Source: CAVQBP01 sp963848195 (GTDB lineage Bacteria > Bacteroidota > Ignavibacteria > Ignavibacteriales > Ignavibacteriaceae). From it: a stretch of DNA of 64,000 bases. The notes below the pieces were generated by a model. That model was not told the origin of the DNA, did not search any database, and saw nothing but the letters and a program-made list of their open reading frames with translations. Numbering within the stretch: position 1 is the first letter of the stretch; every line of letters begins with the position of its first letter. The translations under genes and the position numbers were made by a program. The stretch is taken from the NCBI GenBank assembly GCA_963848195.1, contig CAWKCY010000024.1, positions 1 through 64,000 of the forward strand, given 5' to 3'. Positions 54,236 through 63,857 of the stretch are shown piece by piece.

Positions 54236-56101
54236 ATGAAACCTCCAAATAATATCCTGCATTATTATAACATTCTAAAATTATTATCAAGAAATCTTCT
54301 TTTAATTTATTTCTTCTTCTCATCAATAACTTTTGCAAAAAATCAATTTGATAGAAAAAATAAACCTAATATTCTAAAAGTCATTCAATTATCTCCTTCT
54401 TTCAACGAAATAGCTAATGGTCTTAATCCAGAAATCGCAGTGACTTTTGATGTTTCGATGGATTCGGCTTCTTTTGATGAGAAATCATTTTCTGTTTTGG
54501 GAGAAAGAACCGGTTATCACTTAGGTGTGATAAAATATTTTGATGAAATTAAAACCGTAACCTTCAAATCTTTTAATAATTTTAATGCAGGAGAGAGGGT
54601 AAATGTAACGTTAACCGATAAAATAGTTTCATCACAAAAAGATTCATTAAAAGGTTTTAATTGGCAATTCAGAATACCTTCAAAAAAAGTAGGCCTTAAT
54701 TTTTCTGGGCCGGCTGCTTACAACGGTGGAGGGTATGGGATGCAATGTATAGATATGAATAATGACAGCAGCCCTGATATTGTGACAAGTAGTGGGATAA
54801 TATTAATTAATAGTGGTAAGGGAGAATTCAATTCTAATTGGACATTAGATGATGCAAATGTATTTTATCCAATTGTGATAGATGATTTTAACAGGGATGG
54901 ATACATGGATGTTTTTTATGCCGGAAACGATGGTTTAATACTAGGCTTTGGAAACGGAAAAGGCAAATTTATTAAGAGTTATTATCCATGGTGGTTTTTT
55001 GGGTATATAAGTGCCGATATTAATTCTGATGGTTACCCGGATATCATAGGATTCAACACATCCTTAGATTACCAAACTTATGATACAACATCCTACTGGG
55101 GAATTGCACTAAACGATGGCACCGGTCATCTTAATGATACTACATTAAGAGGACAGTTAACCGGATGGTTTCAAGGCATATCTAGTGCTGATGTTGATAA
55201 TGATGGAGATTTAGATATCATGGTAATTTCTCAGCATGCTGTAATACCAGGGATTATTCTTACAGGATTAGAAGGACTGGCTATTTTTAGGAATAACGGA
55301 AATGGTATTTACGATGAATATCAGTTGTATCCATCTTGCAATGATTTTCCCGGATTTCCTAAATATATATTTACATCAGATTTTAATAATGATAATCTTA
55401 TAGATATTGCAATCGCTGGAAATAAGGGAGGGATAGCATTAAATAAAGGAGGCGGCTTTTATGGGGAATGCTATGATACTACATATATACATAGTTTTGC
55501 AGGAGGAGAAAATGGAGGAGCCGTTAATGAGGGAGATGTAAACGGAGACGGGTGGATTGATATTATAAATAGTGGAGACAAATTCCCACCTGAAATGCCA
55601 AATACGTATTATGAAGTTGAAATTAACTGCAACAGCAATTTTATTAATTGCAGATCAAATAATTTTTTTAGTGATACACTTCCAGATGTTAATATTTTTG
55701 TTAATACATCGGTTGATTTAGATGGAGATGGTGATTTGGATATAGTGCATAGCGGTACGGGCGTTTTTGTTACGCTTAATCAAGACACGATAACATCTGT
55801 TACCGGTATTTTCCAACAACCAAAAGAATTTCGATTATATCAAAATTTCCCTAACCCTTTTAATTCTTCGACAAAAATTGATATGGAAATTAATCGAACA
55901 AGCAGGTTAAAATTATCAATATTTAATATTCTTGGTGAGGAGGTAAAAATATTAGAAGAAAAAGAAATACAAATAGGTAGTTATTCTTATTATTGGGATG
56001 CTACAAACGACCAAAAACTGCCCTTGCCTTCAGGAATATATTTTATTCAGGCAAAGACTTCCAATTACATAGAAGTAATAAAATCTATTATTTTAAAATA
56101 G
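54236..56101 (+). CDS. Secreted FG-GAP/VCBS-repeat protein with T9SS sorting domain
   Basis: 621 residues. A signal anchor (NLLLIYFFFSSITFA) is followed by a bacterial Ig-like (Big_5) domain from about residue 40 (VIQLSPSFNEIANGLNPEIA, VTFDVSMDSASFDEKSFSVL). Then come seven FG-GAP-type repeats with calcium-binding loops such as DFNRDGYMDV, DINSDGYPDI, DVDNDGDLDI, DVNGDGWIDI and DLDGDGDLDI, which form an integrin-like propeller. The end is a type IX sorting domain (LYQNFPNPFNSSTKIDMEIN ... SGIYFIQAKT). Likely on the cell surface, in adhesion or carbohydrate binding. It is 19 bases before the next gene in the same direction. Confidence 0.85.
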   Translation: MKPPNNILHYYNILKLLSRNLLLIYFFFSSITFAKNQFDRKNKPNILKVIQLSPSFNEIANGLNPEIAVTFDVSMDSASFDEKSFSVLGERTGYHLGVIKYFDEIKTVTFKSFNNFNAGERVNVTLTDKIVSSQKDSLKGFNWQFRIPSKKVGLNFSGPAAYNGGGYGMQCIDMNNDSSPDIVTSSGIILINSGKGEFNSNWTLDDANVFYPIVIDDFNRDGYMDVFYAGNDGLILGFGNGKGKFIKSYYPWWFFGYISADINSDGYPDIIGFNTSLDYQTYDTTSYWGIALNDGTGHLNDTTLRGQLTGWFQGISSADVDNDGDLDIMVISQHAVIPGIILTGLEGLAIFRNNGNGIYDEYQLYPSCNDFPGFPKYIFTSDFNNDNLIDIAIAGNKGGIALNKGGGFYGECYDTTYIHSFAGGENGGAVNEGDVNGDGWIDIINSGDKFPPEMPNTYYEVEINCNSNFINCRSNNFFSDTLPDVNIFVNTSVDLDGDGDLDIVHSGTGVFVTLNQDTITSVTGIFQQPKEFRLYQNFPNPFNSSTKIDMEINRTSRLKLSIFNILGEEVKILEEKEIQIGSYSYYWDATNDQKLPLPSGIYFIQAKTSNYIEVIKSIILK

Positions 56102-56120
56102 CTTTTGAAAGGGGTTTTCC

Positions 56121-59100
56121 ATGAAGCGATTTGCATTTCTATTAGTTTTATTTACAAGTTTATATCTAACATCTTCATATCCGCAACAGGATCTTTGGGT
56201 CTGTGGAAATAATAATGACAAATTAGATAACTCAATGGTTAGACAAATTAGAGCGGGAAGTATCTCAAGTGGAACAACAATTACTCTTAAAGTTCTTTTA
56301 GTAGAATTTTCTGATATAAAGCATAATACACTACCAGCTTATTCTTTAACCAACTTTAATAATCTTTTCTTTTCAACAAACATATATGTTTCACCAAATA
56401 TGTATTCGCCTGATGGACAACAGGTTTTTGGAAGTATGAAAGATTATTATTCAATAATGTCTAATGGTCTATTTTCTCTAAATGGCTATATAGTAAATAG
56501 AGATAATGATCATGACAATGTACCTGATTGGCTTACTTTACCAAATACTAAACAATATTATGATACAAGAGGTTGGGCAGCCTGGGGAACTTTTTTGACC
56601 GCAGCCTTATCTGCAGCAAACTCTGCTGGGATTGATGTTTCCACTAATTCAACGACAAAACTCGTTATAATTTATGCAGGGCATACATATCGTGGAGATT
56701 ATACAACAAACTGCTCATTAAACCCTCAAGCGGGTAGTTATTATTATAGTGGGAATACATACTCATTATACATAAATGGGGAACGATTTGCAGCATTTGC
56801 TCCATATCGAGAGGAACGCGACGATGCATTGTTCTCTGAAATCGGAATTAATGCTCATGAATTTGCACACCTTTTAGGAGCCCCTGATCTTTATGATAAT
56901 GGTAGATGGGATATGATGAATGGTGGTCCTTATGGAGGACCAAATCTTCGAGGTGCATGCCCTGCTCCATTTAATCCAATTACAAGAGAAAATTTTGGTT
57001 GGATTAATACAACTGATAATATAGAAGACATCACCTCAAATGTACAACGACAGACAAACTATAATTTAAAAGTGCCCAAAATTTTTAGAATTTATAATAC
57101 TTCTAACAATAATTATTCTTATTACATAGAAGGTAGGAGTTTTAATTCAACAATGACCATTGGAAGCACCACAACTAGTGATTACAATTATTATATTTTA
57201 AGGCAATTTTACAGCAATCCAGCTTCGCAGGGCGTTCTAGTTTGGAAAAGAATCGGAAGTAATTGGGGATCAATGCTCCGAGCTAATGGGAATGAGTGGC
57301 AGGATTGGACACTTATTTCTGATGGAGATTTTTTCCCTGGCGCGGAGAATGTAAAAGTACTTTCACCGTGGTCAGACACAAGGACATCACCGGCTTGGAT
57401 TCCAAATACCAAACCATCATCAAATGTTGGTATGTTAATAGTAAGTGAGGGAAATAACTATTTTACACTGGAGTTATATAATTCAACTTTAACACCACCT
57501 TCAACTATTTCTAGTAATCAAACCTTAAATATAGGAATGTATAATACTCCTAATAGTATTACAGTAAATTCAGGTGTATTATTAACAATCCAACAAAATA
57601 CTGTAATATATTTTGCAAGTGGAACACAATTATTTGTACATGGTAGAGTTGTTGCAAGTGGAGTGGATTATTTTATTCCCCAAAGCGGTTCTACATGGAA
57701 TGGGATCAATATCGATGGTTCAACGCCTTCATCATTTACCAACTGCAAAATAAAAGGTTTCTCCAATAGTGCATATGGATTAATATTGGGCGGTTCCAAT
57801 AACGTGTCTCATCAGGTTAACAACTGCTATATAGAGGGGGGCATGGCAGCGGTTTATATTAAGAACAGTAGTGATCCAACAATATATAATTCATATCTTA
57901 ATGGTACCGGGGGTGGGCATGTTGTTTTATCAGCTGATAATTCAAATGGAAAAATAAATAATTGCAAATTATATAGTTCAGGTATTAATGTAGTACATGG
58001 TCACTATAATATGAACTCAGCAACACCATCTTATGACTATCCTCCAGCAGGATACAATATAATAGATGGTACTAATTTTACTTCTGCCGCATCAAGCATT
58101 TGTGTTAGTGGAGGTTATCCCAATTTTATATATGGTTATAATTCCATTCCAGCTAGGCAAATGCTTTATCAGTATTCGAACTATTCAGGCTCTTCGAGGG
58201 ATGCACGTTATAATTACTGGGGTGGCGGCGCTCCTGCCATTGAAGGGACTGTAGTTTACTCACCATATCTTTCATCGCCTCCCAGCAATCTTGGTCCTAA
58301 TTGGACTTTATCTAAATATAATATTAATATTGAAAATGAAGAAGTCAATGAGAATAATCCGCTTGCAGATGCTTGGAAAGAATATTTCAACAGAAATTAT
58401 GAAAAATCAGGAGAAATGGCTAAAATTCTTTTCCAAAGTAAAAATACGGAGGAACAATCATGCGAAATATTATTTCTATGGATGAAATCTGCTATGCTAG
58501 AGGGAAGACTAAAGGAGGAAGAAAATAATTTGCTTTCATTGAGTACAAATTCATCTATAAATCAGTTGGCACAATTTGAATCTTTAAGATGGCTAGCAAA
58601 GCTTGCCGTTAGAAATGACGATTTCAATAAAGCAGAAGAATATGCTTTATTAATTCCAGACACTTCACCGATGGGAAGAGAAATATTATTTGATGTTGCT
58701 AGTGAAGTTATGGAAAGAACAAATGATATTAAAAAAGTTACTACAATTCTTGATAAACTCACCGAAAGGTATAAAGATAGGGAGACCCTCAAAGAGAAAC
58801 AATTCGTTCTCAATCTATATTCAGGTAATTCCCAGTTTTATTCAGATTCAAGTAAGAGAAATTCACAAATTACAGAAAGTAAAATTAATTCATTAAATTT
58901 AGAAGCATATCCCAATCCTTTTAATCCTACTACAACAATAGCTTATTCATTGCCCAAAGCAACCTATGTAACATTAAAGATTTATGATGTTCTTGGAAAA
59001 GAAATTGCAACTCTTGCAGATGAAGAAAAAAAAGCTGGTGAATATACAGTTAAATTTAATGGAGATCGTTTGTCAAGTGGTATTTATTTTTATTGTCTTT

Positions 59101-59147
59101 ATGCTTATGGAAAATTTATTACTAAAAAGATGCTATTAATTAAATAA
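56121..59147 (+). CDS. Secreted M6-like metalloprotease with beta-helix and T9SS sorting domain
   Basis: 1008 residues, GAAAGGGGTTTTCC before the ATG, signal peptide to about residue 22. A zinc protease domain covers residues 50-450 and contains NAHEFAHLLGAPDLYDNGRW then DMMNGGPYGG (HExxH, and the downstream Asp-Met-Met), as in immune-inhibitor-A-like M6 peptidases. A right-handed beta-helix region follows (YIEGGMAAVYIKNSSDPTIY), then a helical repeat region of about 120 residues, and the type IX sorting domain (LEAYPNPFNPTTTIAYSLPK ... SGIYFYCLYAYG). The architecture parallels the protein at 776-3728 with a different protease type. It should be active outside the cell. Confidence 0.86.
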   Translation: MKRFAFLLVLFTSLYLTSSYPQQDLWVCGNNNDKLDNSMVRQIRAGSISSGTTITLKVLLVEFSDIKHNTLPAYSLTNFNNLFFSTNIYVSPNMYSPDGQQVFGSMKDYYSIMSNGLFSLNGYIVNRDNDHDNVPDWLTLPNTKQYYDTRGWAAWGTFLTAALSAANSAGIDVSTNSTTKLVIIYAGHTYRGDYTTNCSLNPQAGSYYYSGNTYSLYINGERFAAFAPYREERDDALFSEIGINAHEFAHLLGAPDLYDNGRWDMMNGGPYGGPNLRGACPAPFNPITRENFGWINTTDNIEDITSNVQRQTNYNLKVPKIFRIYNTSNNNYSYYIEGRSFNSTMTIGSTTTSDYNYYILRQFYSNPASQGVLVWKRIGSNWGSMLRANGNEWQDWTLISDGDFFPGAENVKVLSPWSDTRTSPAWIPNTKPSSNVGMLIVSEGNNYFTLELYNSTLTPPSTISSNQTLNIGMYNTPNSITVNSGVLLTIQQNTVIYFASGTQLFVHGRVVASGVDYFIPQSGSTWNGINIDGSTPSSFTNCKIKGFSNSAYGLILGGSNNVSHQVNNCYIEGGMAAVYIKNSSDPTIYNSYLNGTGGGHVVLSADNSNGKINNCKLYSSGINVVHGHYNMNSATPSYDYPPAGYNIIDGTNFTSAASSICVSGGYPNFIYGYNSIPARQMLYQYSNYSGSSRDARYNYWGGGAPAIEGTVVYSPYLSSPPSNLGPNWTLSKYNINIENEEVNENNPLADAWKEYFNRNYEKSGEMAKILFQSKNTEEQSCEILFLWMKSAMLEGRLKEEENNLLSLSTNSSINQLAQFESLRWLAKLAVRNDDFNKAEEYALLIPDTSPMGREILFDVASEVMERTNDIKKVTTILDKLTERYKDRETLKEKQFVLNLYSGNSQFYSDSSKRNSQITESKINSLNLEAYPNPFNPTTTIAYSLPKATYVTLKIYDVLGKEIATLADEEKKAGEYTVKFNGDRLSSGIYFYCLYAYGKFITKKMLLIK

Positions 59148-59195
59148 GGAGTCAAAATTTTTCTTCTTAGTTATTTCAAAAACTATTTATAAATA

Positions 59196-59229
59196 AAAAG
59201 GCTTCTTTCCATTTAGGAAGGAAGCCTTT
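59196..59229 (+). terminator. Hairpin terminator after the M6-like protease
   Basis: AAAAGGCTTCTTTCC pairs with GGAAGGAAGCCTTT about 50 bases after the stop codon; T-rich sequence follows. Confidence 0.75.
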
Positions 59230-59583
59230 ACTCTTTCAAACATCAAAATGCAGGGGGAAACCTCTTGAACGAATGTGGAAAAATGATGGATTGAAAAGTT
59301 TATCGCAAACTTATGAGGAAAAATGTTTAATTAATCTACAAGGATTGTTCCCCAACTCGGTTTTTTGAAAACGATGATAAAAGGACTCAAGAGCATGTCC
59401 AAAAGCTGTCTAGGCTAGAAATCCGTCAAGTATACAAGTTTAAGTGCCAGTCTATGCTAAGACTTCCGCCTTCACTAAAGTTGCGGATGACTGGCCGGCA
59501 GCTAAACTAGAAAATCTGAAAATCGTTTTTAAGAAGTGGATTTTTAAAAAGAAGAGGTAAGTATAAGCGCAAGGAAGATTAAG

Positions 59584-59622
59584 GGCTTAGAAGTGAAAAA
59601 ATGGCCGAAAACCTACGCTATT
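59584..59622 (+). repeat. Dispersed 39-bp repeat, copy 2
   Basis: GGCTTAGAAGTGAAAAAATG then GCCGAAAACCTACGCTATT, matching 46385-46423. It directly joins the COG2865-type remnant that follows. The surrounding 59230-60061 holds no intact gene. Confidence 0.6.
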
Positions 59623-59748
59623 GCTAATTCTGCTAAATCCCTAGTGGCAGTAGCTTTAGAGACCTATTTATTTCTTGATATTTTTTGTTAGATATATTTT
59701 CAAACTCTTTTTACATAAAGTACAGCTTTTATTGGGCGGTCGTTAGGA
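59623..59748 (-). pseudogene. Second decayed fragment of the COG2865-type gene
   Basis: It matches 53808-53940 (for example the shared CTGCTAAATC and GGCGGTCGTT) but with several single-base losses, so no frame is left. It shows that this region once held another copy or is a recombination scar. Confidence 0.65.
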
Positions 59749-60061
59749 TTTAACCGGTTTGGTTAAAAACTTTCTATTTATCTGAAGAAGAACTTCCCGA
59801 AGAAGATGGAATAAACTTGGATTTGGGAGTCTTTTATTAAGCGGGGATTTGTCACTCAATGCGTGACTTATTGATCGCAGTTTTTGGGTTTGGGAAATTG
59901 ATTACGTGTTTTTCCTTGAACTTATCATCTTTAAGTGACTTTCAAGATCATGGATAGTTTTCATAATCAATTCATGAAATCCTCAGCCTACGCTTTTTGT
60001 ATATCAGGAATTTATTCTTATATTTTTTAAGGTTCTGATTTTACGAATATAATGTCCTGGA

Positions 60062-60910
60062 TTATTGTTTATTATTTTCTTGTAGTCCTAGTATCAAATT
60101 ATATAACAATTTTTTAGATTTTTCTATAATTTTATCTTTTTCTGATGATGTTTCTTCGTACTCTGCCATTTCATTTGCAAGATTTTCAAACTTTCCATTT
60201 AATATGGTGAGTATTTTTTCCTTTACTTTCCCGCTTGCTATTTTAGATATGTCTCTTCCTAAAAGTCTGGCACCACTTAATTCGGAATCTACTGCTCCTT
60301 CAAAAAGATCTATATGTTTTTCAACGAGTCTTTCAAGGTTTCCGGCATCTAAATATGTGGTAATTATTAAGTATAGATCTTTTGCATCTCTTAACCTTGT
60401 GGGAAGAGTTCTATCATTCCATGCAAATATCTTCAGCATAACCAGACATTCTACTGAAGCAGAATTAATAATAATATCCGGATTGCTTTGTAATAAGAGT
60501 TGTTCTGTATTTGCATAAGCATCATCAAAACCAATAATATTCATTTCTTTTTTATCCTCATCCGGCCATGTGATTGTTTCATTATTGTCCGAGATATCGC
60601 CAAATGGGATAAAATCCACTATCATCCCATTGTAAGAATAACGATGTTTAATCCTCTCATTTTTTATAAAACCTTGCTTTTTGATTTCATCTATAAGAAG
60701 GTTGTATTCATTCCAACTTTTAACTTTAACTGCAAAATCAATATCATTGGTTGCGCGATATACATTGATGTTATAAACACAGTGTAAGATTAAATCTCTA
60801 ACAGTTGCTCCAATAAGGAAGAATTCAATATTTAATTTATCTGCTATTTCTTTAATCTTCTTTAAAATTTCAAGATTGAATTTGTCAATCTTCCCGGATA
60901 TATCTAACAA
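60062..60910 (-). CDS. AbiEii-type nucleotidyltransferase (toxin)
   Basis: 282 residues from TTG 60910. It is a nucleotidyltransferase-fold protein: FFLIGATVRDLILHC holds the Gly and Arg-Asp of the first motif and ATNDIDFAVKV the metal-binding D-x-D, followed by IVDFIPFGDI. The C-terminal half is helical. AbiEii-like toxins transfer nucleotides, for example to tRNA, and belong to type IV toxin-antitoxin and phage-abortive systems. The gene starts inside the end of its AbiEi-like partner (26-base overlap), so both are made together. Confidence 0.8.
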   Translation of the reverse strand: MLDISGKIDKFNLEILKKIKEIADKLNIEFFLIGATVRDLILHCVYNINVYRATNDIDFAVKVKSWNEYNLLIDEIKKQGFIKNERIKHRYSYNGMIVDFIPFGDISDNNETITWPDEDKKEMNIIGFDDAYANTEQLLLQSNPDIIINSASVECLVMLKIFAWNDRTLPTRLRDAKDLYLIITTYLDAGNLERLVEKHIDLFEGAVDSELSGARLLGRDISKIASGKVKEKILTILNGKFENLANEMAEYEETSSEKDKIIEKSKKLLYNLILGLQENNKQ

Positions 60911-61898
60911 TGTCTTTCTCGTAGATTATTTTGGCGGTTTCAATATTTCTTGGATCTCCGGTAGCGAGTAAATCGGCATATATTAGTATTGGATGGGTTA
61001 AGCCCGGATAATCGTTATTTTCAAAATTCCAGAATTTTTTCATAAGTATTAACCTACCTTTAGGATCTTTTGTTAATTGATTTTTTAGAATAAATTCACC
61101 CAGTCTGTCACCGATATATACTGTAAAAATAAAAGGGCGTAAGTAATTTGTTAGTTTAGCGGCGGCTTCTTCTCCTCCCCATAATGCATTAAAATTTTCT
61201 AATTGCAAATTATTGATATGCTCTTCTGCAATTTTATATTTATTAATTAAATATTTTGGTCTCAATTTTTCCGGATAGAGGGTCACCCAGCGTTCTAATA
61301 AATTCTCTTTATTTTTAAGTTTATATCTCTGAAAATTTCTATCGTTCAGATATCCTTGATTAATTAAAGCTTGCATTGTATTATAGACAGTACCTGTTGC
61401 AACTCCAGTGTTTTCCTCTATTACACGGATTGTTTTTCTTTCTATTCCGGGATTGCACAGCAAAGTAAATATTACCTGGAGAGCAGCTGCATTAAAAGTT
61501 CCTTTCAGGATTTTGGTCCTATTTTCTTGAGTTGGTTTATTCCCTTTCAGTTTTATAAATAGGGGCGGTTCTTTTATTAATGCATTACCTGCAGCGTCAA
61601 TAAAATTAATCTTATTCTTTTCCATTGTCTCCATTAACCCGGGATTTACATATTCAGTAATTAATAAAGGTATTCCTTTCATTCCTCTAAGCTCATTAAT
61701 TACCATTCCCAATCTTGCTCTATTAAGGAATAGTTTAGTCACAACATTAAATTCAATTTGATACTCATTATTCTCAATAGTTAAAATGGCATCCGGTTTA
61801 TCAGGTTGCTCATAGAAATGCAATGTGGTTCGGAATCCGGTTTCTTCTTCTAATTTCCTGACCGCAATCTTAATTATTTCATTTTCTTTATTGTTCAT
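60885..61898 (-). CDS. AbiEi-family antitoxin-like protein
   Basis: 337 residues. The N-terminal 100 residues include YQIEFNVVTKLFLNRARLGM and a restriction-like strand/helix pattern. The centre has a winged helix (NPGIERKTIRVIEENTGVAT then GTVYNTMQALINQGYL). The C terminus is unassigned (LYPEKLRPKYLINKYKIAEE). Proteins of this type are encoded upstream of AbiEii-like nucleotidyltransferases and repress their own operon, silencing the toxin. It starts with ATG 61898; no clear ribosome binding site. The coding pair is intact, unlike many genes to its left. Confidence 0.75.
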   Translation of the reverse strand: MNNKENEIIKIAVRKLEEETGFRTTLHFYEQPDKPDAILTIENNEYQIEFNVVTKLFLNRARLGMVINELRGMKGIPLLITEYVNPGLMETMEKNKINFIDAAGNALIKEPPLFIKLKGNKPTQENRTKILKGTFNAAALQVIFTLLCNPGIERKTIRVIEENTGVATGTVYNTMQALINQGYLNDRNFQRYKLKNKENLLERWVTLYPEKLRPKYLINKYKIAEEHINNLQLENFNALWGGEEAAAKLTNYLRPFIFTVYIGDRLGEFILKNQLTKDPKGRLILMKKFWNFENNDYPGLTHPILIYADLLATGDPRNIETAKIIYEKDIVRYIRED

Positions 61899-62006
61899 AT
61901 TGTTCGACGCTGGTATTATAATATGTTATCTGAACAAAAATAGGGTTTATTTCTAAAAAATCAAATATTATGTTCAATATATTCCCAGATTCATAAGCAT
62001 TGAACA

Positions 62007-62152
62007 GGGGAAAGTCATTGGTAATTAGTCATTGAAATTCAAGATATTGAGGAAATCTAGAAATTGATTTTTAAGGGATGGGAAAGTCATTGTCATTAAG
62101 TCATTGGTTATTGAAATTCAAGATATTAAGGAAATTTGGAAATTGATTTTTT
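62007..62152 (+). repeat. Two direct repeats of about 70 bp
   Basis: Units at 62007-62072 and 62080-62152 share GGGAAAGTCATTG, then TTGAAATTCAAGATATT and GGAAAT-T-GAAATTGATTTT. They lie upstream of the toxin-antitoxin pair on the other strand. No gene between 61899 and 62253. Confidence 0.65.
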
Positions 62153-62253
62153 ATCCCGGATAAGAACCTTAGGAAAGTGTGGGTATCTAAAAGAAGATCC
62201 ATTACATGCACAAGTTATGAAACTAAAAATTCACTTTTACATTTTGAAGCTTG

Positions 62254-62610
62254 TTACCCATTATTTATTTGTTCTTTGTTCATTGTATGGGTAAGGATTG
62301 TAAAGCTATAATTATTTGTTTCTATATTCTCAATCCCGGGTTTGTATTCAACTGTGCCTTTCAACCATTGGAATGGTTTGAGCCGAGGGAATTTTAATTT
62401 TAATAAGTCAAAATTAATGATCCAGGTATTATTTTCAATATAAATAAATGAATTTTTATGGTTAAATCTTTTCTCCATAAGCTTGTATGCTTCATTAAGT
62501 TTTAATCTGCCGAAAAATGTAAGATTAACTAAAATATTGCCTGGTTCTTCACCTTGGGGTTCTATTATGCAGCTCCATTCACCTAATGAAAAACATTTTA
62601 TAAGAATCAT
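62254..62610 (-). CDS. Hypothetical protein
   Basis: 118 residues (MILIKCFSLGEWSCIIEPQG). Beta-rich, with NILVNLTFFGRLKLNEAYKL and NSFIYIENNTWIINFDLLKL. No signal peptide or known motif. It sits between the toxin-antitoxin pair and a response regulator, same strand. Confidence 0.45.
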   Translation of the reverse strand: MILIKCFSLGEWSCIIEPQGEEPGNILVNLTFFGRLKLNEAYKLMEKRFNHKNSFIYIENNTWIINFDLLKLKFPRLKPFQWLKGTVEYKPGIENIETNNYSFTILTHTMNKEQINNG

Positions 62611-62853
62611 AAGTATTACATATCTTATTTAACATATTTTTAATAATATAAGAAATTTAGCTTTGGATGAATGAGAATGGTCAAATTGTAATATCTTGGG
62701 GAAATGAAAAAATACCCTCCTTTTATGGGCGTTTTAAGAAGTAAATCCCGTGCTCTAATTAAAAATCTACTTCTAAAGATAAAAAGAGGGTGAGATATTC
62801 TTAGTTGTTTTTGCAAAATGGCAAATTTATCCAGAACCGCTATATTAATTAAC

Positions 62854-63249
62854 TTAAGTTTCATCCAGGAGTTGAAGTAAAGGATTAAAGAATTTATTAG
62901 CCAGATATAGAAGCTCCGACTGTTCAAAAGGTTTTTCTAAAACTTTACAATTTGAGATGCTGCCGGCAAGTTTTTTTAATTTTGTTTTCGAAGAACCGGA
63001 AATTATTATAATAGGAGTATTATCCAGTTTCCTTATTTCGGTAATTGCTTCCAGCCCGCTGATTTTTCCCTTTAATTGCAAATCTGCAATTATTAAGTCA
63101 GGTTTTTGAATTTTATAGCGTTTAATTAGATCTTCACCGGTTGAAACGCTTGCATCTATAGTATAATTATTATTCTTTAAAAATAATTTAAGATCAAGTG
63201 AAACAATTGTATCATCCTCAGCAATTAAAATAGTTTTATTAGGCATCAT
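62854..63249 (-). CDS. Single-domain response regulator
   Basis: 131 residues, a complete CheY-like receiver: AEDD (residues 10-13), LIIADLQLKG with the phosphorylated Asp 56, IIIISGSS (Ser/Thr switch) and VLEKPF (Lys). No output domain. It should shuttle phosphate or signal by protein contact. No kinase is in the window. The 240 bases after its stop hold no supported gene. Confidence 0.85.
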   Translation of the reverse strand: MMPNKTILIAEDDTIVSLDLKLFLKNNNYTIDASVSTGEDLIKRYKIQKPDLIIADLQLKGKISGLEAITEIRKLDNTPIIIISGSSKTKLKKLAGSISNCKVLEKPFEQSELLYLANKFFNPLLQLLDET

Positions 63250-63500
63250 TAAATCTCCCCGGGTATGTTCAAATAAATTTAGGTTTCGGATACAGTTATA
63301 GGAGTTTCCCTTGTGTTTAGCACAAAGATAAACGAAAAAATAATCAGTTAATAATAAAATATAACAATGAAAAAAATGTGTGATTTGAAATCACATACTA
63401 TATAACAAAAAACGATCTTATTGCTGAAGAAAAAATTATTGTTTCCCTTGATCTTAAATGTAGCTAAAACATCATAACTCCTCTTATATCAACAAAAAAA

Positions 63501-63522
63501 ATGCCCGCTTAAAAAGCGGGCA
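63501..63522. terminator. Strong hairpin in an intergenic region
   Basis: ATGCCCGCTT and AAGCGGGCAT pair around AAA, with an A-run before and a T-rich tail after. No gene ends beside it in this window (63250-63857 has no supported gene), so it may end a short untranslated transcript or insulate the gene at 63858. Confidence 0.65.
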
Positions 63523-63857
63523 TACTCTTTTCATCGTAGACGTTTTATCTTTCATCGAAAATCTTAATTTGTAAAATATTTTTTCAAGCAATTAAAGCAT
63601 ATAACTCGCATCACAAATTTAGAATAAAAGAAAATTGAGTTTGAAAAAGTTTACATAATCTTTGAATGGCAAAATTAAAGGATATTTTTTAAAAGAGGAT
63701 TGTGATTATAGACATAGAAAAAGCTATCTTTACTGCATAACATATAGGGAAACAATTTACTTTCCTTTTGTCTCCTGGTTCAGAACTGTTATTTAGTATT
63801 TCCAGTGATTTATATTTCTCAAGTAAGTCTTATTATAACAATAAACTATAGAGCATC

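Noticed and set aside
62640..62927. A 95-codon minus-strand frame after the response regulator
   Set aside because: It overlaps the 3' end of the response regulator in another frame, has no start signal, and its composition is that of random AT-rich DNA.
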